Part shown: positions 16,175 through 25,119 of the stretch, piece after piece
Position numbering within the stretch: position 1 is the stretch's first letter
Layout of the letters: every line of letters begins with the position of its first letter
Assembly: GCA_964462985.1 (NCBI GenBank)
Contig: CAYXAA010000004.1
Span: 124,001-188,000, forward strand
Reading direction: 5' to 3'
Source of the DNA: CAYXAA01 sp964462985
GTDB lineage: Bacteria > Pseudomonadota > Alphaproteobacteria > Rhizobiales > Stappiaceae
Length of the DNA: 64,000 nt
Made by a program: the position numbers and the translations under genes
Notes under the pieces: generated by a model
Database searches by the model: none
The model's input: only the letters and a program-made list of their open reading frames with translations
Told to the model about the DNA's origin: nothing

Positions 16175-17515
16175 ATGCGGCTGTGGATCAAGGACCCGAT
16201 CGCCATTCTCGCCGAAGGAGCCGAGCGCGGTGTCGTGGTTGAGGACGGCGTCATCGCAGAGCTCGTGGGCGCCGGCAGGGAACCCTCCGCACCGGCCGAT
16301 CAGAGCTTCGATGCCTCCGCGCATGTGATCGTGCCCGGTCTGATCAACACCCATCACCACTTTTTCCAGACGCTGACCCGCGCCCATCCTGCGGCCATCA
16401 ACAAGGAACTGTTTCCCTGGCTGAAGGCGCTCTACCCGATCTGGGCGAGGAACGTTACGCCGGAAACCTTCCGCATGGCGACGCGGCTGGCGCTGACGGA
16501 GCTTTTGATGTCGGGCTGCACCACGGCGGCCGACCACCACTATCTCTTCCCGGCCGGGCTGGAGCAGGCGATGGACATCCAGGTCGAGGAGGCGACCCGG
16601 CTCGGCATTCGCATGACCGTCTCGCGCGGTTCCATGAACCTGTCCGAGAAGGACGGCGGTTTGCCCCCCGACACGGCGGTGCAGGACGAGGACACGATTC
16701 TTTCCGATTGCGAACGGGTGCTTTCGAAATATCACGACCCATCGGAAGGCGCCTTCATCCAGGTTGCGCTTGCGCCTTGCGCGCCTTTCACCGTCACCAA
16801 GCGCCTGATGCGAGAGAGCGTGCAGCTGGCGGAGAGGCATGACTGCCGGCTGCACACCCACCTCGGCGAAACCCGGGACGAGAACGACTATTGCGAGCAC
16901 CATTTCCAGTGCCGACCGGTCGACTATCTCGAGGACTGCGGCTGGCTGAGCAACCGGGTCTGGCTTGCTCACGGCATTCATTTCAACGACGACGAGATCA
17001 CCAAGCTCGGCCGGCATGGCGTGGGCGTCTGTCACTGTCCGACCTCCAACATGGTGCTCGCCTCCGGTCAGTGCCGGACACGCGAACTGGAGGCGGCCGG
17101 TGTGCCTGTCGGCCTCGGCGTCGACGGCTCGGCTTCGAACGACAATTCCAACCTGATGGAAGGCGTGCGCCACGCGCTGATGATCAACCGTCTGACCTAT
17201 GACGCGACGGTGACCCATTTCGACGCCCTGCGCTGGGCGACGAGGGGCTCGGCGCAGTGCCTCGGGCGCGACGATATCGGCGAGATCGCCGTTGGCAAAC
17301 AGGCCGACCTGGCGTTCTACACGCTCGACGAGCTACGCTTTTCCGGAGCCGGCGACCCGCTTGCGGCCCTGGTGCTGTGCGGCGCCCACGCGGCCGACCG
17401 CGTCATGATCGCCGGGGCATGGAAGGTGATGAACGGTCTCCCCGTGCACATGGATGTGGAACGGCTGAGGTATGAGCATGGAGAGGCAGCGAAGCGGTTT
17501 CTGGCCTCGCTCTGA
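16175..17515 (+). CDS. 8-oxoguanine deaminase
   Basis: Zinc amidohydrolase of 446 residues, cytoplasmic; deaminates 8-oxoguanine to urate. Ligands are seen in NTHHHFFQTLTRAHP (about 63-77), HTHLGE, HGIHFN and LGVDGSASND. RGSMNLSEKDGGLPPD and CHCPTSNM are strong subgroup signatures as I remember them from characterised 8-oxoguanine deaminases. Start 16175 gives the usual length of about 450 residues; upstream in-frame codons lack family sequence. It shares the island with a Rid protein and a creatininase-family enzyme on the same strand. A related activity such as isoguanine or melamine-type deamination is possible. Confidence 0.85.
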   Translation: MRLWIKDPIAILAEGAERGVVVEDGVIAELVGAGREPSAPADQSFDASAHVIVPGLINTHHHFFQTLTRAHPAAINKELFPWLKALYPIWARNVTPETFRMATRLALTELLMSGCTTAADHHYLFPAGLEQAMDIQVEEATRLGIRMTVSRGSMNLSEKDGGLPPDTAVQDEDTILSDCERVLSKYHDPSEGAFIQVALAPCAPFTVTKRLMRESVQLAERHDCRLHTHLGETRDENDYCEHHFQCRPVDYLEDCGWLSNRVWLAHGIHFNDDEITKLGRHGVGVCHCPTSNMVLASGQCRTRELEAAGVPVGLGVDGSASNDNSNLMEGVRHALMINRLTYDATVTHFDALRWATRGSAQCLGRDDIGEIAVGKQADLAFYTLDELRFSGAGDPLAALVLCGAHAADRVMIAGAWKVMNGLPVHMDVERLRYEHGEAAKRFLASL

Positions 17516-17548
17516 GGGCGCGACCCGCTCGGACCGGTGGGACAGAGG

Positions 17549-17564
17549 CCTTTTGGCCAAAAGG
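17549..17564. promoter_or_regulatory. Palindrome upstream of the creatininase gene
   Basis: CCTTTTGGCCAAAAGG is a perfect 16-bp palindrome in the 126-base gap between the deaminase and creatininase genes, 78 bases before the creatininase start. It may be a repressor site or a small hairpin; no T-run follows. Confidence 0.4.
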
Positions 17565-17641
17565 ACGCTAAAACGCATGCGAGGGCGTACCGGCCAAAAT
17601 ATCGTCGGTGTCACGATTCTCCAATCTGCAAGGAAATGCTC

Positions 17642-18451
17642 ATGACCGCCCTGCCCCGTCGCTTCTGGCACGAGATGACGACGACCGACTTTTCGGAGAG
17701 CGATACGTCGTCGTGGATCGCGATCCTGCCCGTCGCTGCGATCGAGCAGCATGGGCCGCATCTTCCGGTCTTCACCGACACCGCGATCGCCGAAGGGCAG
17801 ATCCGGCGCACGCTAGAGCTCCTGCCCGACGATCTGCCCGCGACCTTCCTGCCGGTGCAGGCAGTCGGCAAGTCAAACGAGCACATCTCTTCACCCGGCA
17901 CGCTGACGCTCAGTTGGGACACACTGACCCGGGCCTGGATCGAGATCGGCGAGAGCGTTCACCGCGCCGGCATCCGCAAGCTGGTGCTGATCAATTCGCA
18001 CGGAGGCAACGTCCCGATCATCGACATTGTCGCCCGTGAGCTCCGGGTAAAGCATGACATGCTGGTGACGGCGACGGCCTGGTCGCGCTTCGGCCAGCCC
18101 GACGGCGTGTTTCCGGCCGAGGAGTTCACCTACGGCATCCACGGCGGCGACGTCGAGACCTCGATCATGCTGCATCTCCACCCCGACCTGGTCAGGATGG
18201 AGAAGGCCGAGGACTTCAAATCGGCACAACTCGACTTCATTCACGAATTCAAGTACCTGCGCGGTCATGGCCAGCAGCAGTTCGGCTGGAAGGCGCAGGA
18301 CCTCGGCCTGAAGGGCGCTGTCGGCAACGCCGCAGCGGCCACTGCCGAAAAGGGCAAGGCCTCACTCGACCATGCGGCCGCCGCATTCGTCGAGCTGTTG
18401 AAGGACATCCACGCCTTCGACCTCGCGCGGCTGTGGACGCCGACGGAGTGA
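17642..18451 (+). CDS. Creatininase family amidohydrolase
   Basis: Metal-dependent amide hydrolase of 269 residues. Metal-site motifs are AAIEQHGPHLPVFTD (about residues 32-46), NSHGGN and HGGDVETSIMLHLHP with the ligand Glu. Relatives open creatinine or deformylate FAPy-type pyrimidines (ArfB). The ATG at 17642 has AAGGAA at 17630-17635; an ATG two codons earlier lies too close to it. It follows the 8-oxoguanine deaminase, so opening of an oxidised purine or a hydantoin-like ring is plausible, though not shown. Confidence 0.85.
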   Translation: MTALPRRFWHEMTTTDFSESDTSSWIAILPVAAIEQHGPHLPVFTDTAIAEGQIRRTLELLPDDLPATFLPVQAVGKSNEHISSPGTLTLSWDTLTRAWIEIGESVHRAGIRKLVLINSHGGNVPIIDIVARELRVKHDMLVTATAWSRFGQPDGVFPAEEFTYGIHGGDVETSIMLHLHPDLVRMEKAEDFKSAQLDFIHEFKYLRGHGQQQFGWKAQDLGLKGAVGNAAAATAEKGKASLDHAAAAFVELLKDIHAFDLARLWTPTE

Positions 18452-18454
18452 AGC

Positions 18455-18817
18455 TCAGGCGAACTCGCCGAGTTCGTAGGACGTCTCCCATGCGACCGGA
18501 TCGAAGCCGATAAACCGCTTACCGGAGGTTTCCACGATTGGGCGCTTGATCGCTGACGGCTGTTCCAGCATCAGCGCAATGGCCGAGGCGGCGTCGGTCG
18601 TGGCTTCCTTGATCTCGTCCGGCTGCTTGCGCCAGGTCGTGCCGGAGCGATTCAACACCTTTTCCCAGCCGAACTGCGCGACGAAGCGCTCCAAGGTCTG
18701 CCGGTCAACGCCCTGCTTCCTGTAATCGTGGAATGAATAGTCGATGCTGCGCTCCTCCAGAAACCGTCGCGCCTTCTTGACGGTGTCGCAATTGGTGATG
18801 CCATAGACGGTGATCAT
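18455..18817 (-). CDS. ArsC/Spx-like protein (YffB type)
   Basis: Thioredoxin-fold protein of 120 residues. It starts VYGITNCDTVKKARRFLEE with one active Cys in place of a CXXC, then DYRKQG, the WEKVLNRSGTTWRK segment and IKRPIVE with the conserved Arg and cis-Pro. Relatives reduce arsenate or act as glutathione-linked thiol reductases; YffB-type members lack a proven substrate. It is convergent with the creatininase gene, only 3 bases apart, and seems unrelated to the island. Confidence 0.85.
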   Translation of the reverse strand: MITVYGITNCDTVKKARRFLEERSIDYSFHDYRKQGVDRQTLERFVAQFGWEKVLNRSGTTWRKQPDEIKEATTDAASAIALMLEQPSAIKRPIVETSGKRFIGFDPVAWETSYELGEFA

Positions 18818-18909
18818 CGATGGGGCGAGCTCCTTCGATTGAAAAATCTTGGGGTGTGTCTAGCGAGAGCAGGCGCGCATGTCACGTTCTGGCGGGATGG
18901 CCATCGACC

Positions 18910-20265
18910 TTATGGGTACGCCTCGACCAGCTTTCCAGGGTTCATCAGCCCGTGCGGATCGGCGAGCCGCTTGAACTCCGGCTGCGGGGCGTCGATCCGC
19001 TTCCAGCCGGCATCGTTGAGGACGTAAGTGTGAGGATCGGACACCGCCACCCCCAGTTCGTTCAGTGCAGCCACGACCTCGTAGAGCCGCTCCTGGGTGC
19101 TGTATCGCAAGAGCGGCAGTGATGTGCAGGTGACGCGGCCGAAGCGCCGCTGGAATTCGAGGTGAAGAAGAAGCTCGTCGCCGAAGACCTCCGCGACACG
19201 GTCGACCAGCTCCAGGTTGCTCTCCGGCGGAAATCGGAGCTGAAGATAGGTGATGTCAGGATGACGCTTCATGGCGTGAAGCGTGGTGTGGTTCCAGGTG
19301 TATTCGTAGAGTGGGCCGGGTGAACCCTCTCCAGTGAAAGCGGCTCTTTCCGCCGCAGCGGCGTCACGGGAGAATACCACTTCACCGCCGTGATCCGCGG
19401 CGATCTCTGCCAATGCGCCAACCTGGGGCTCGCTTACCATCACGATCGCCGCGGCCGCGCCCGACGGCACCAGCTTCGCCAGCCTGCCGATCATCGGCGG
19501 TATCCGTGGATCCAACACAGACACCAGCTTCTTGGCGATGCCGTCGCACTCCGTCAGCACCTGGCCGAAGCGGGCGGCCGCGGCGAGCGAGGAGAAGGCG
19601 ATGATCCTCTCGGCCCAGGGATGGCGCGGGGCGAGCGGCACAGTGACGGAGACGATAATGCCATTGACACCATAGGCATGCAGCACCTTGAGGACATCGC
19701 GGCCTTCAAGGCGGACGACGCGCGGTTCTTCCTCCACGGTTACCACCTCGGCGGCAATAACGGCTCCCGGGTCTGAGATCTGGCCCCAGGTACAGGAGCC
19801 GGCGCCGGCCGCGCCACCGGCGACGAAGCCGCCGATGGTCGCCTGCTTGCGCGTCGAGGGATGAAAACGAAGCTCCCAACCGGTTGCGGCAAGCGCGCGG
19901 TCGACGTCCAGCATCGCCGCACCGGCCTCGATCGTCGCAACCCCAGGCGCGGCGGAGAGAATGCGGCCGAGCCCCGTCATGTCGAGGACGATACCGCCCT
20001 CGAGGGGTACTGCCTGACCGTAGTTGCCGGTGCCGCCGCCACGCACGGTGAGCGGGACACGGTGCCGCGCCGCCGCGGCCGCGACACGAATCACCTCCTC
20101 GCGCGAGCGCGGCGCGACAATGAGATCGGCGGTGCGGCCGTCGAGCCTGTCCTTCAGAATCGGCGAGAACCAGAAGAAATCCCGGCTTTTCACCCTCAAG
20201 GTCGCTGCGTCATCGTGGCAGGGCACGTCAACCAGGTCGTGGCGGAAATCGACCAACGAATTCAT
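18910..20265 (-). CDS. FAD-binding oxidoreductase B, paralogue of 9386-10786
   Basis: Flavoprotein of 451 residues with the PCMH FAD-binding domain (VAPRSREEVIRVAAAAA, TVRGGGTGNYGQAVPL, LRFHPSTRKQATIGGFVAGG, cut here) and a C-terminal oxidase-type domain ending FKRLADPHGLMNPGKLVEAYP, also cut. It shares KSRDFFW(F/Y)SP, GNYGQA, HPST and TWNHTTL with oxidoreductase A, so the two arose by duplication and now bracket the island. In B the segment after GGF is AGGAAGAGS, in A AGGSGGVGS. The substrate is not known. Confidence 0.8.
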   Translation of the reverse strand: MNSLVDFRHDLVDVPCHDDAATLRVKSRDFFWFSPILKDRLDGRTADLIVAPRSREEVIRVAAAAARHRVPLTVRGGGTGNYGQAVPLEGGIVLDMTGLGRILSAAPGVATIEAGAAMLDVDRALAATGWELRFHPSTRKQATIGGFVAGGAAGAGSCTWGQISDPGAVIAAEVVTVEEEPRVVRLEGRDVLKVLHAYGVNGIIVSVTVPLAPRHPWAERIIAFSSLAAAARFGQVLTECDGIAKKLVSVLDPRIPPMIGRLAKLVPSGAAAAIVMVSEPQVGALAEIAADHGGEVVFSRDAAAAERAAFTGEGSPGPLYEYTWNHTTLHAMKRHPDITYLQLRFPPESNLELVDRVAEVFGDELLLHLEFQRRFGRVTCTSLPLLRYSTQERLYEVVAALNELGVAVSDPHTYVLNDAGWKRIDAPQPEFKRLADPHGLMNPGKLVEAYP

Positions 20266-20369
20266 CCGCAGCCTCGCTTATAGTGGACATGGACAGCGCA
20301 ACGGTGTCCGGGCAATGGCGGTGCCAATGCGCATCTTCGGGGAGCCGGCAGACTGCGACAAGGGGAAAC

Positions 20370-22088
20370 ATGACCAGAAGAACGCAGCGCATTCCACCCG
20401 GAGCCGGCCCGCTCGACCAGCGGCTCCGGCTCTGGAGTGGGCTCATTCTGTCCTTCTTCGCCGCCACGCATTTCCTCAATCATGCCCTCGGCAATGTCTC
20501 GCTCGCGGCGATGCAATGGGGGCAAGACCTGCGCTACGAGCTGTGGCACAGCCGTCCCGGCACTGTCCTGCTCTATGGCGCCTTCCTTCTGCATATTGGA
20601 TTGTCACTGTGGAAGGTGGCGCGGCGCAGGACGTTTCACATGTCCGGCTGGGAGGCTGCACAGCTCATTCTCGGCCTCCTCATCCCGTTCCTGCTGATTC
20701 CCCATGTGATCGGCACGCGCGGTGCGGAGCAGATGTTCCACACCTATGTCGACTACCGGCACGCACTCACCGTTCTGTGGCCCGGCAACGCCGTCAATCA
20801 ATCGCTGCTCCTCCTGATCGTGTGGACCCACGCCGTGATAGGGCTGCACTACTGGCTGCGGCTGAGGTCCTGGTACGGCCGGCTGCTGCCGTATCTTACC
20901 GTGGTCGCCATTGCCGTGCCGCTTTTGGCACTGACGGGATGGATGACCGCGGCCGAGCGTGAAATGCTGCTCGGTACGGCCAGGCACAACTTCAAGCCCG
21001 GCGAGATCGAGCAGATCTATGCCCTGTCCTTTCGCGCCCGCTTGGTGATCTACAGCTTGATCACGATTGCTCTGGCGGTGCCAATCGTCCGACATCTCGG
21101 CGAACGTTTCGCGCGCGGCATCACGGTAAGCTATCTCGGCGGTCGCAGCTTCAAGGTCGTGCCGGGTCCGACGCTCCTGGAGATCAGCCGCATGAAAGGT
21201 GTGCCACACATGTCGGTATGCGGTGGACGCGGGCGCTGCTCGACCTGCCGTGTGCATGTGCTCACCGGGGGCGAAAACCTCGATCCGCCGACCCCGGCGG
21301 AGCGCGCGGTGCTGAAGCGGGTTGAAGCCGCCAGCGGCGTCCGCCTTGCGTGCCAGATCCGGCCAAGGACCGACCTGACGGTGCGGCCGCTGATCGCCGC
21401 CGACCGTCCGATCCCGCTTTCGGCGATGCACGACCGGTTCCGCTGGGGTGTCGAACAGGCGATCGTCGTCATGTTCGTCGACCTGCGCGGCTTCACCAGG
21501 CTGACGGAGAACCGGCTGGCTTTCGACGTCGTATTCATTCTCAACCGCTATATCGACGGCGTGGTCCGCAGCGTGCGCGCCAAGGGCGGCATGATCGACA
21601 AGGTGATGGGCGACGGAGTCATGGTGCTCTACGGAGTGGAGACAGATTACACGACCGCTGCGCGCCAGGGACTTGCCACCGTGGTTGCCATCGTCGAGGA
21701 GCTTGCGGTGATCAACCGCGAACTCGAAAGCCACCTCGACCATCCGCTGCGGATCGGCATTGGCCTGCACGGCGGCCCTTCGATCCTCGGCCGGGTCGGG
21801 CTCGATGGACGCGCCGGCGTCGCATCGAGCCTGACCGCGCTCGGCGACGTCGTCAACGTGGCAAGCCGGCTCGAAACGGCGACCAAGGAAGAAGGCGCGG
21901 TCGCCCTGGTGTCGCAGGCGGTCTTTGCCGCGGCCGGCGTGCCACCCGAGGCGGTCGGACGCTCGCTAAAGCTCGCCGTGCGCGGCCGTGCCGCCGCCCT
22001 CGACGCAGTGGCTATCGACGATGTGGAAACCCTCAGAGCGGCACTCGCCGCAGACCCCGTACCGGAAAGGACAGACACGGCCGCATGA
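20370..22088 (+). CDS. CyaC-like membrane adenylate cyclase with 2Fe-2S domain
   Basis: Three modules in 572 residues. Residues 1-245 form about six spans carrying His34, His38, His75, His112, His154 and His160, like the diheme-b anchor of succinate dehydrogenase. Residues 252-340 are a plant-type 2Fe-2S ferredoxin domain with Cys284, Cys290, Cys293 and Cys328. Residues 362-545 are a class III cyclase with metal-binding Asp370 and Asp415, the adenine-type Lys411 (KVMGDG) and GDVVNVASRLE. It probably makes cAMP in response to membrane redox state. ATG 20370 has AAGGGGA at 20360-20366. It overlaps the ArgE-like gene by ATGA. Confidence 0.85.
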   Translation: MTRRTQRIPPGAGPLDQRLRLWSGLILSFFAATHFLNHALGNVSLAAMQWGQDLRYELWHSRPGTVLLYGAFLLHIGLSLWKVARRRTFHMSGWEAAQLILGLLIPFLLIPHVIGTRGAEQMFHTYVDYRHALTVLWPGNAVNQSLLLLIVWTHAVIGLHYWLRLRSWYGRLLPYLTVVAIAVPLLALTGWMTAAEREMLLGTARHNFKPGEIEQIYALSFRARLVIYSLITIALAVPIVRHLGERFARGITVSYLGGRSFKVVPGPTLLEISRMKGVPHMSVCGGRGRCSTCRVHVLTGGENLDPPTPAERAVLKRVEAASGVRLACQIRPRTDLTVRPLIAADRPIPLSAMHDRFRWGVEQAIVVMFVDLRGFTRLTENRLAFDVVFILNRYIDGVVRSVRAKGGMIDKVMGDGVMVLYGVETDYTTAARQGLATVVAIVEELAVINRELESHLDHPLRIGIGLHGGPSILGRVGLDGRAGVASSLTALGDVVNVASRLETATKEEGAVALVSQAVFAAAGVPPEAVGRSLKLAVRGRAAALDAVAIDDVETLRAALAADPVPERTDTAA

Positions 22089-23260
22089 CGGGCACATTCA
22101 CTGGAATCGAAGCCTCGGTCGAGGCGCTGCTGGCGCGTCTGGTCGCCTTTCCGACCGTATCGACAGCAAGCAACCTGAACCTGATCCACTTTGTCCGCGA
22201 CGTTCTCCGAAATCACGGGATCGAGGCGCGCTTGGTGCCGAGTGCGGATGGCGACAAGGCTAACTTGCACGCCGTGATCGGTCCAAGGGTCGACGGAGGG
22301 GTCGTCCTGTCCGGCCACACCGACGTCGTACCGGTCGAGGGGCAAAGTTGGTCGAGCGAGCCGTTCACGCTCACCGACCGGGGCGGCAGGCTCTACGGTC
22401 GTGGCACGGCGGACATGAAGGCCTTCGCGGCCATCGCGCTGGCCCTGCTGCCCGAGATGGCCGCGGCCGGTCTGAAGCGGCCGATCCATCTGGCGTTGTC
22501 CTATGACGAGGAGGTCGGCTGCTTCGGCGCCCCGGACATGATCGCCGACATGCTCGAGGCCGGACCGCGACCGGCTGCGGTCATTGTCGGCGAGCCGACC
22601 GAGATGAAGGTGGTAACGGCGCACAAGGGCACGGCGGTGCTGCGTACCACCGTCACCGGCCATGCGGTTCATTCCAGCCACCTCGATCGCGGCGTGTCCG
22701 CCGTGTCCGCCGCGGCCCGAATCATCACCTGGCTAGAGGACCGCACCGCTGAAAATCGCCACACCGCAGACCCCGGCCTGCCGTTCGACCCGCCGTTCAC
22801 GACGCTTCACTGCGGCATGATCCAGGGCGGCACGGCGCACAACATCGTGGCACGGGACTGCTGGTTTCTCACCGATATCCGCAACGTGCCGCACGAAAGC
22901 CTGGCCGAGTGGGAAGAATGCTATGCCCGCCATCTGCGCGACATCGTCGATCCGGCGCTCAAGGCGGCGCACCCTGCAGCAGGCGTCGCCCTGGAACGTC
23001 TGGCACACGTCCCCGGCCTTCGTCCCGAAAGGGACGGATCCGCCGAAGCTCTGGCACGAAAGCTTACAGGCGACAACGGTCGCCGCGTCGTCGCTTACGG
23101 CACCGAAGCGGGATTGTTCCAGCAGGCGGGGCTATCGACCGTGGTCTGCGGCCCCGGCTCGATCGAGCAGGCGCACCAGCCGGACGAGTTCATTGAAAAG
23201 ACGCAACTTTCAGCGGGTGTCACCTTTTTGCGCCGTCTGATCTCCGCGCTTGCTGCCTAA
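22085..23260 (+). CDS. Acetylornithine deacetylase-like M20 metallopeptidase
   Basis: Cytoplasmic dizinc hydrolase of 391 residues removing an acyl group from an amino acid. Metal ligands lie in SGHTDVVP, GRGTADMKAF and DEEVGCFG. The lid/dimer domain has TAHKGTAVLRTTVTGHAVHSS, cut here, and the final ligand His is in GSIEQAHQPDEFI. The sequence GTEAGLFQ is close to ArgE. It starts in the 4-base overlap with the cyclase and precedes a dipeptide-type importer. A catabolic role on imported N-acyl peptides or amino acids is more likely than arginine synthesis. Confidence 0.85.
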   Translation: MTGTFTGIEASVEALLARLVAFPTVSTASNLNLIHFVRDVLRNHGIEARLVPSADGDKANLHAVIGPRVDGGVVLSGHTDVVPVEGQSWSSEPFTLTDRGGRLYGRGTADMKAFAAIALALLPEMAAAGLKRPIHLALSYDEEVGCFGAPDMIADMLEAGPRPAAVIVGEPTEMKVVTAHKGTAVLRTTVTGHAVHSSHLDRGVSAVSAAARIITWLEDRTAENRHTADPGLPFDPPFTTLHCGMIQGGTAHNIVARDCWFLTDIRNVPHESLAEWEECYARHLRDIVDPALKAAHPAAGVALERLAHVPGLRPERDGSAEALARKLTGDNGRRVVAYGTEAGLFQQAGLSTVVCGPGSIEQAHQPDEFIEKTQLSAGVTFLRRLISALAA

Positions 23261-23445
23261 ACCGGCAGCAGGATGCTGGACGCGCGTTGCAAGCCTTCCT
23301 AGAGTTGCGCCATCGGCCGCGTCGCACGGTCCAGCCCGTGGGAGCTCCGACCAGAGGATGACCGCTGCGCGGGACGGCGTCGGCCCACGGGCGGATCGAA
23401 GGGCAATCGACGCCCGCAAAACTCAAAAATGGGAGAAGAGGGGAC

Positions 23446-25044
23446 ATGCGCAGACCAGATTCGACGAAGGCGATGTCGGCGGCGACCGGCGCGCTCGTCA
23501 TGGTGCTCACCGGCACGTCGGCTTCGGCCGAGACCCTGAAGTTCGCGTTCCAGGGCACTCTCAATCAGCTGGACCCATACAGCCTGAACGAAACCTTCAC
23601 GCTTGGGGCGCTCGGCAACGTCTACGAGGGCTTGACCCGCCGCGGCCCGAACCTGGAAATCGAACCGGCTCTCGCCGAGAGCTGGGAAATCATCGAGCCG
23701 ACCCGCTGGCGCTTTCACCTGCGCAAGGGCGTGACGTTCCACAACGGCAACCCGTTCACCGCCGAGGACGTCGCTTTCTCTGCCGAGCGGGTCCGCGCGG
23801 AAGGTTCCGATCTGACGACACGGATAGGCGCAGACGTAAAGGTCGAGATCGTCGACGACTACACCGTCGACTTCGTGTTGCCAGGGCCGAACCCGATCCT
23901 GCATTACGAATGGGATACCTGGTACATCATGGACAAGGAGTGGACCGAGGCGAACAACGCCGTCAAGGTCACCTCCGCGTCCGACACAAATCCCAATTAC
24001 GCTGCGCTCCACGCCAACGGAACCGGCTCCTACGTCATCACCAGCCACGAGCCGGGAGTGAAGACCACATTCGAGTTGAACCCGAAGTGGTGGGACAAGA
24101 TCTCGGGCAATATCGACAAGGTCGAGTTCACGCCGATCGCTTCCGACGCCACGCGCGTCGCCGCGTTGCTGTCGGGCGAGATCGACGTCATCGACCCGGT
24201 GCCGCTGCAGGATATCAAGCGCCTCAATGACAATCCGAGCACAAAGGTGCTGACCGGGCCCGAACTGCGCACGATCTTCCTCGGCATGGACCAGAGGCGG
24301 GACGAACTGCTCTATTCCAGCGTCAAGGGAAAGAACCCGCTTAAGGACGTCCGCGTTCGTAAGGCCTTTTACCAGGCGATCGACATTGACGCGATCCACC
24401 AGAAGGTGATGCGCGGCTTGTCGGCGCCGACGGCGCTCATGATCTCGCCGCTGCTCTTCTCACGGGCGGACGAGTTCGAGCGCTATCCCCATGACGTCGA
24501 AGCGGCCAAAGCGCTGCTCGCCGAGGCCGGCTATCCCGACGGCTTTTCCATTGTCATGGATTGCCCCAACGACCGATACGTCAACGACGAGGCGATCTGT
24601 CAGGCGGTCGCGGCGATGCTGGCCCGGATCGGCATCAAGGTCGATCTCAACGCTCAGCCGAAGGCGCAGTATTTCGCCAAAGTTCTGCCGTCGGGCGGCT
24701 TTGACACCTCGTTTTACCTGCTCGGCTGGACGCCCGGCTCTTTCGACAGCTGGAACGTGCTGGCCAATATCGAAGGCTGCCGCGACGATACCGGCAAGGG
24801 CGGACCATTTAACTTCGGCGGCTACTGCAACCCGAAGGTGGACGAACTTGCGGCCCAAATACTGGTTGAAAACGATACGGAAAAGCGTGACGCGCTGATC
24901 GCCGAAGCTTTCAGGATCACGCAGGAGGACGTGTCGCACATTCCGCTGCACCAGCAGAGTCTGGCTTGGGGAACCTCGGACAAGATCGATCTCGTCCAGC
25001 GCGCGGACAATCAGTTCCTGTTCCGCTGGATCACCAAGAACTAA
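23446..25044 (+). CDS. ABC substrate-binding protein, family 5 (peptide type)
   Basis: Periplasmic receptor of 532 residues. A Sec signal ends at about residue 28 (MVLTGTSASA). The family 5 pattern includes FHNGNPFTAEDVAFSAERV, VRKAFYQAIDIDAI and YLLGWTPGSFDSWNVL with N-terminal ETFTLGALGNVYEGL. Relatives bind di- and oligopeptides, nickel or opines. GAGAAGAGGGG lies before the ATG. It leads a five-gene importer operon, and the ArgE-like gene lies 185 bases upstream. A hairpin follows its stop. Confidence 0.9.
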   Translation: MRRPDSTKAMSAATGALVMVLTGTSASAETLKFAFQGTLNQLDPYSLNETFTLGALGNVYEGLTRRGPNLEIEPALAESWEIIEPTRWRFHLRKGVTFHNGNPFTAEDVAFSAERVRAEGSDLTTRIGADVKVEIVDDYTVDFVLPGPNPILHYEWDTWYIMDKEWTEANNAVKVTSASDTNPNYAALHANGTGSYVITSHEPGVKTTFELNPKWWDKISGNIDKVEFTPIASDATRVAALLSGEIDVIDPVPLQDIKRLNDNPSTKVLTGPELRTIFLGMDQRRDELLYSSVKGKNPLKDVRVRKAFYQAIDIDAIHQKVMRGLSAPTALMISPLLFSRADEFERYPHDVEAAKALLAEAGYPDGFSIVMDCPNDRYVNDEAICQAVAAMLARIGIKVDLNAQPKAQYFAKVLPSGGFDTSFYLLGWTPGSFDSWNVLANIEGCRDDTGKGGPFNFGGYCNPKVDELAAQILVENDTEKRDALIAEAFRITQEDVSHIPLHQQSLAWGTSDKIDLVQRADNQFLFRWITKN

Positions 25045-25064
25045 CGACCGACACCCGAACGCGA

Positions 25065-25084
25065 CCCGGTGGTACGCCGCCGGG
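25065..25084 (+). repeat. Intercistronic hairpin after peptide-binding gene
   Basis: Arms CCCGGTGG and CCGCCGGG pair with one G-U wobble around a TACG tetraloop, 20 bases after the stop of the binding-protein gene and before the DppB-type gene. No T-run. Likely mRNA stabiliser or attenuator. Confidence 0.5.
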
Positions 25085-25119
25085 CCGCGCACCAATTGCC
25101 AAACAGCCGCTGGGGGATC

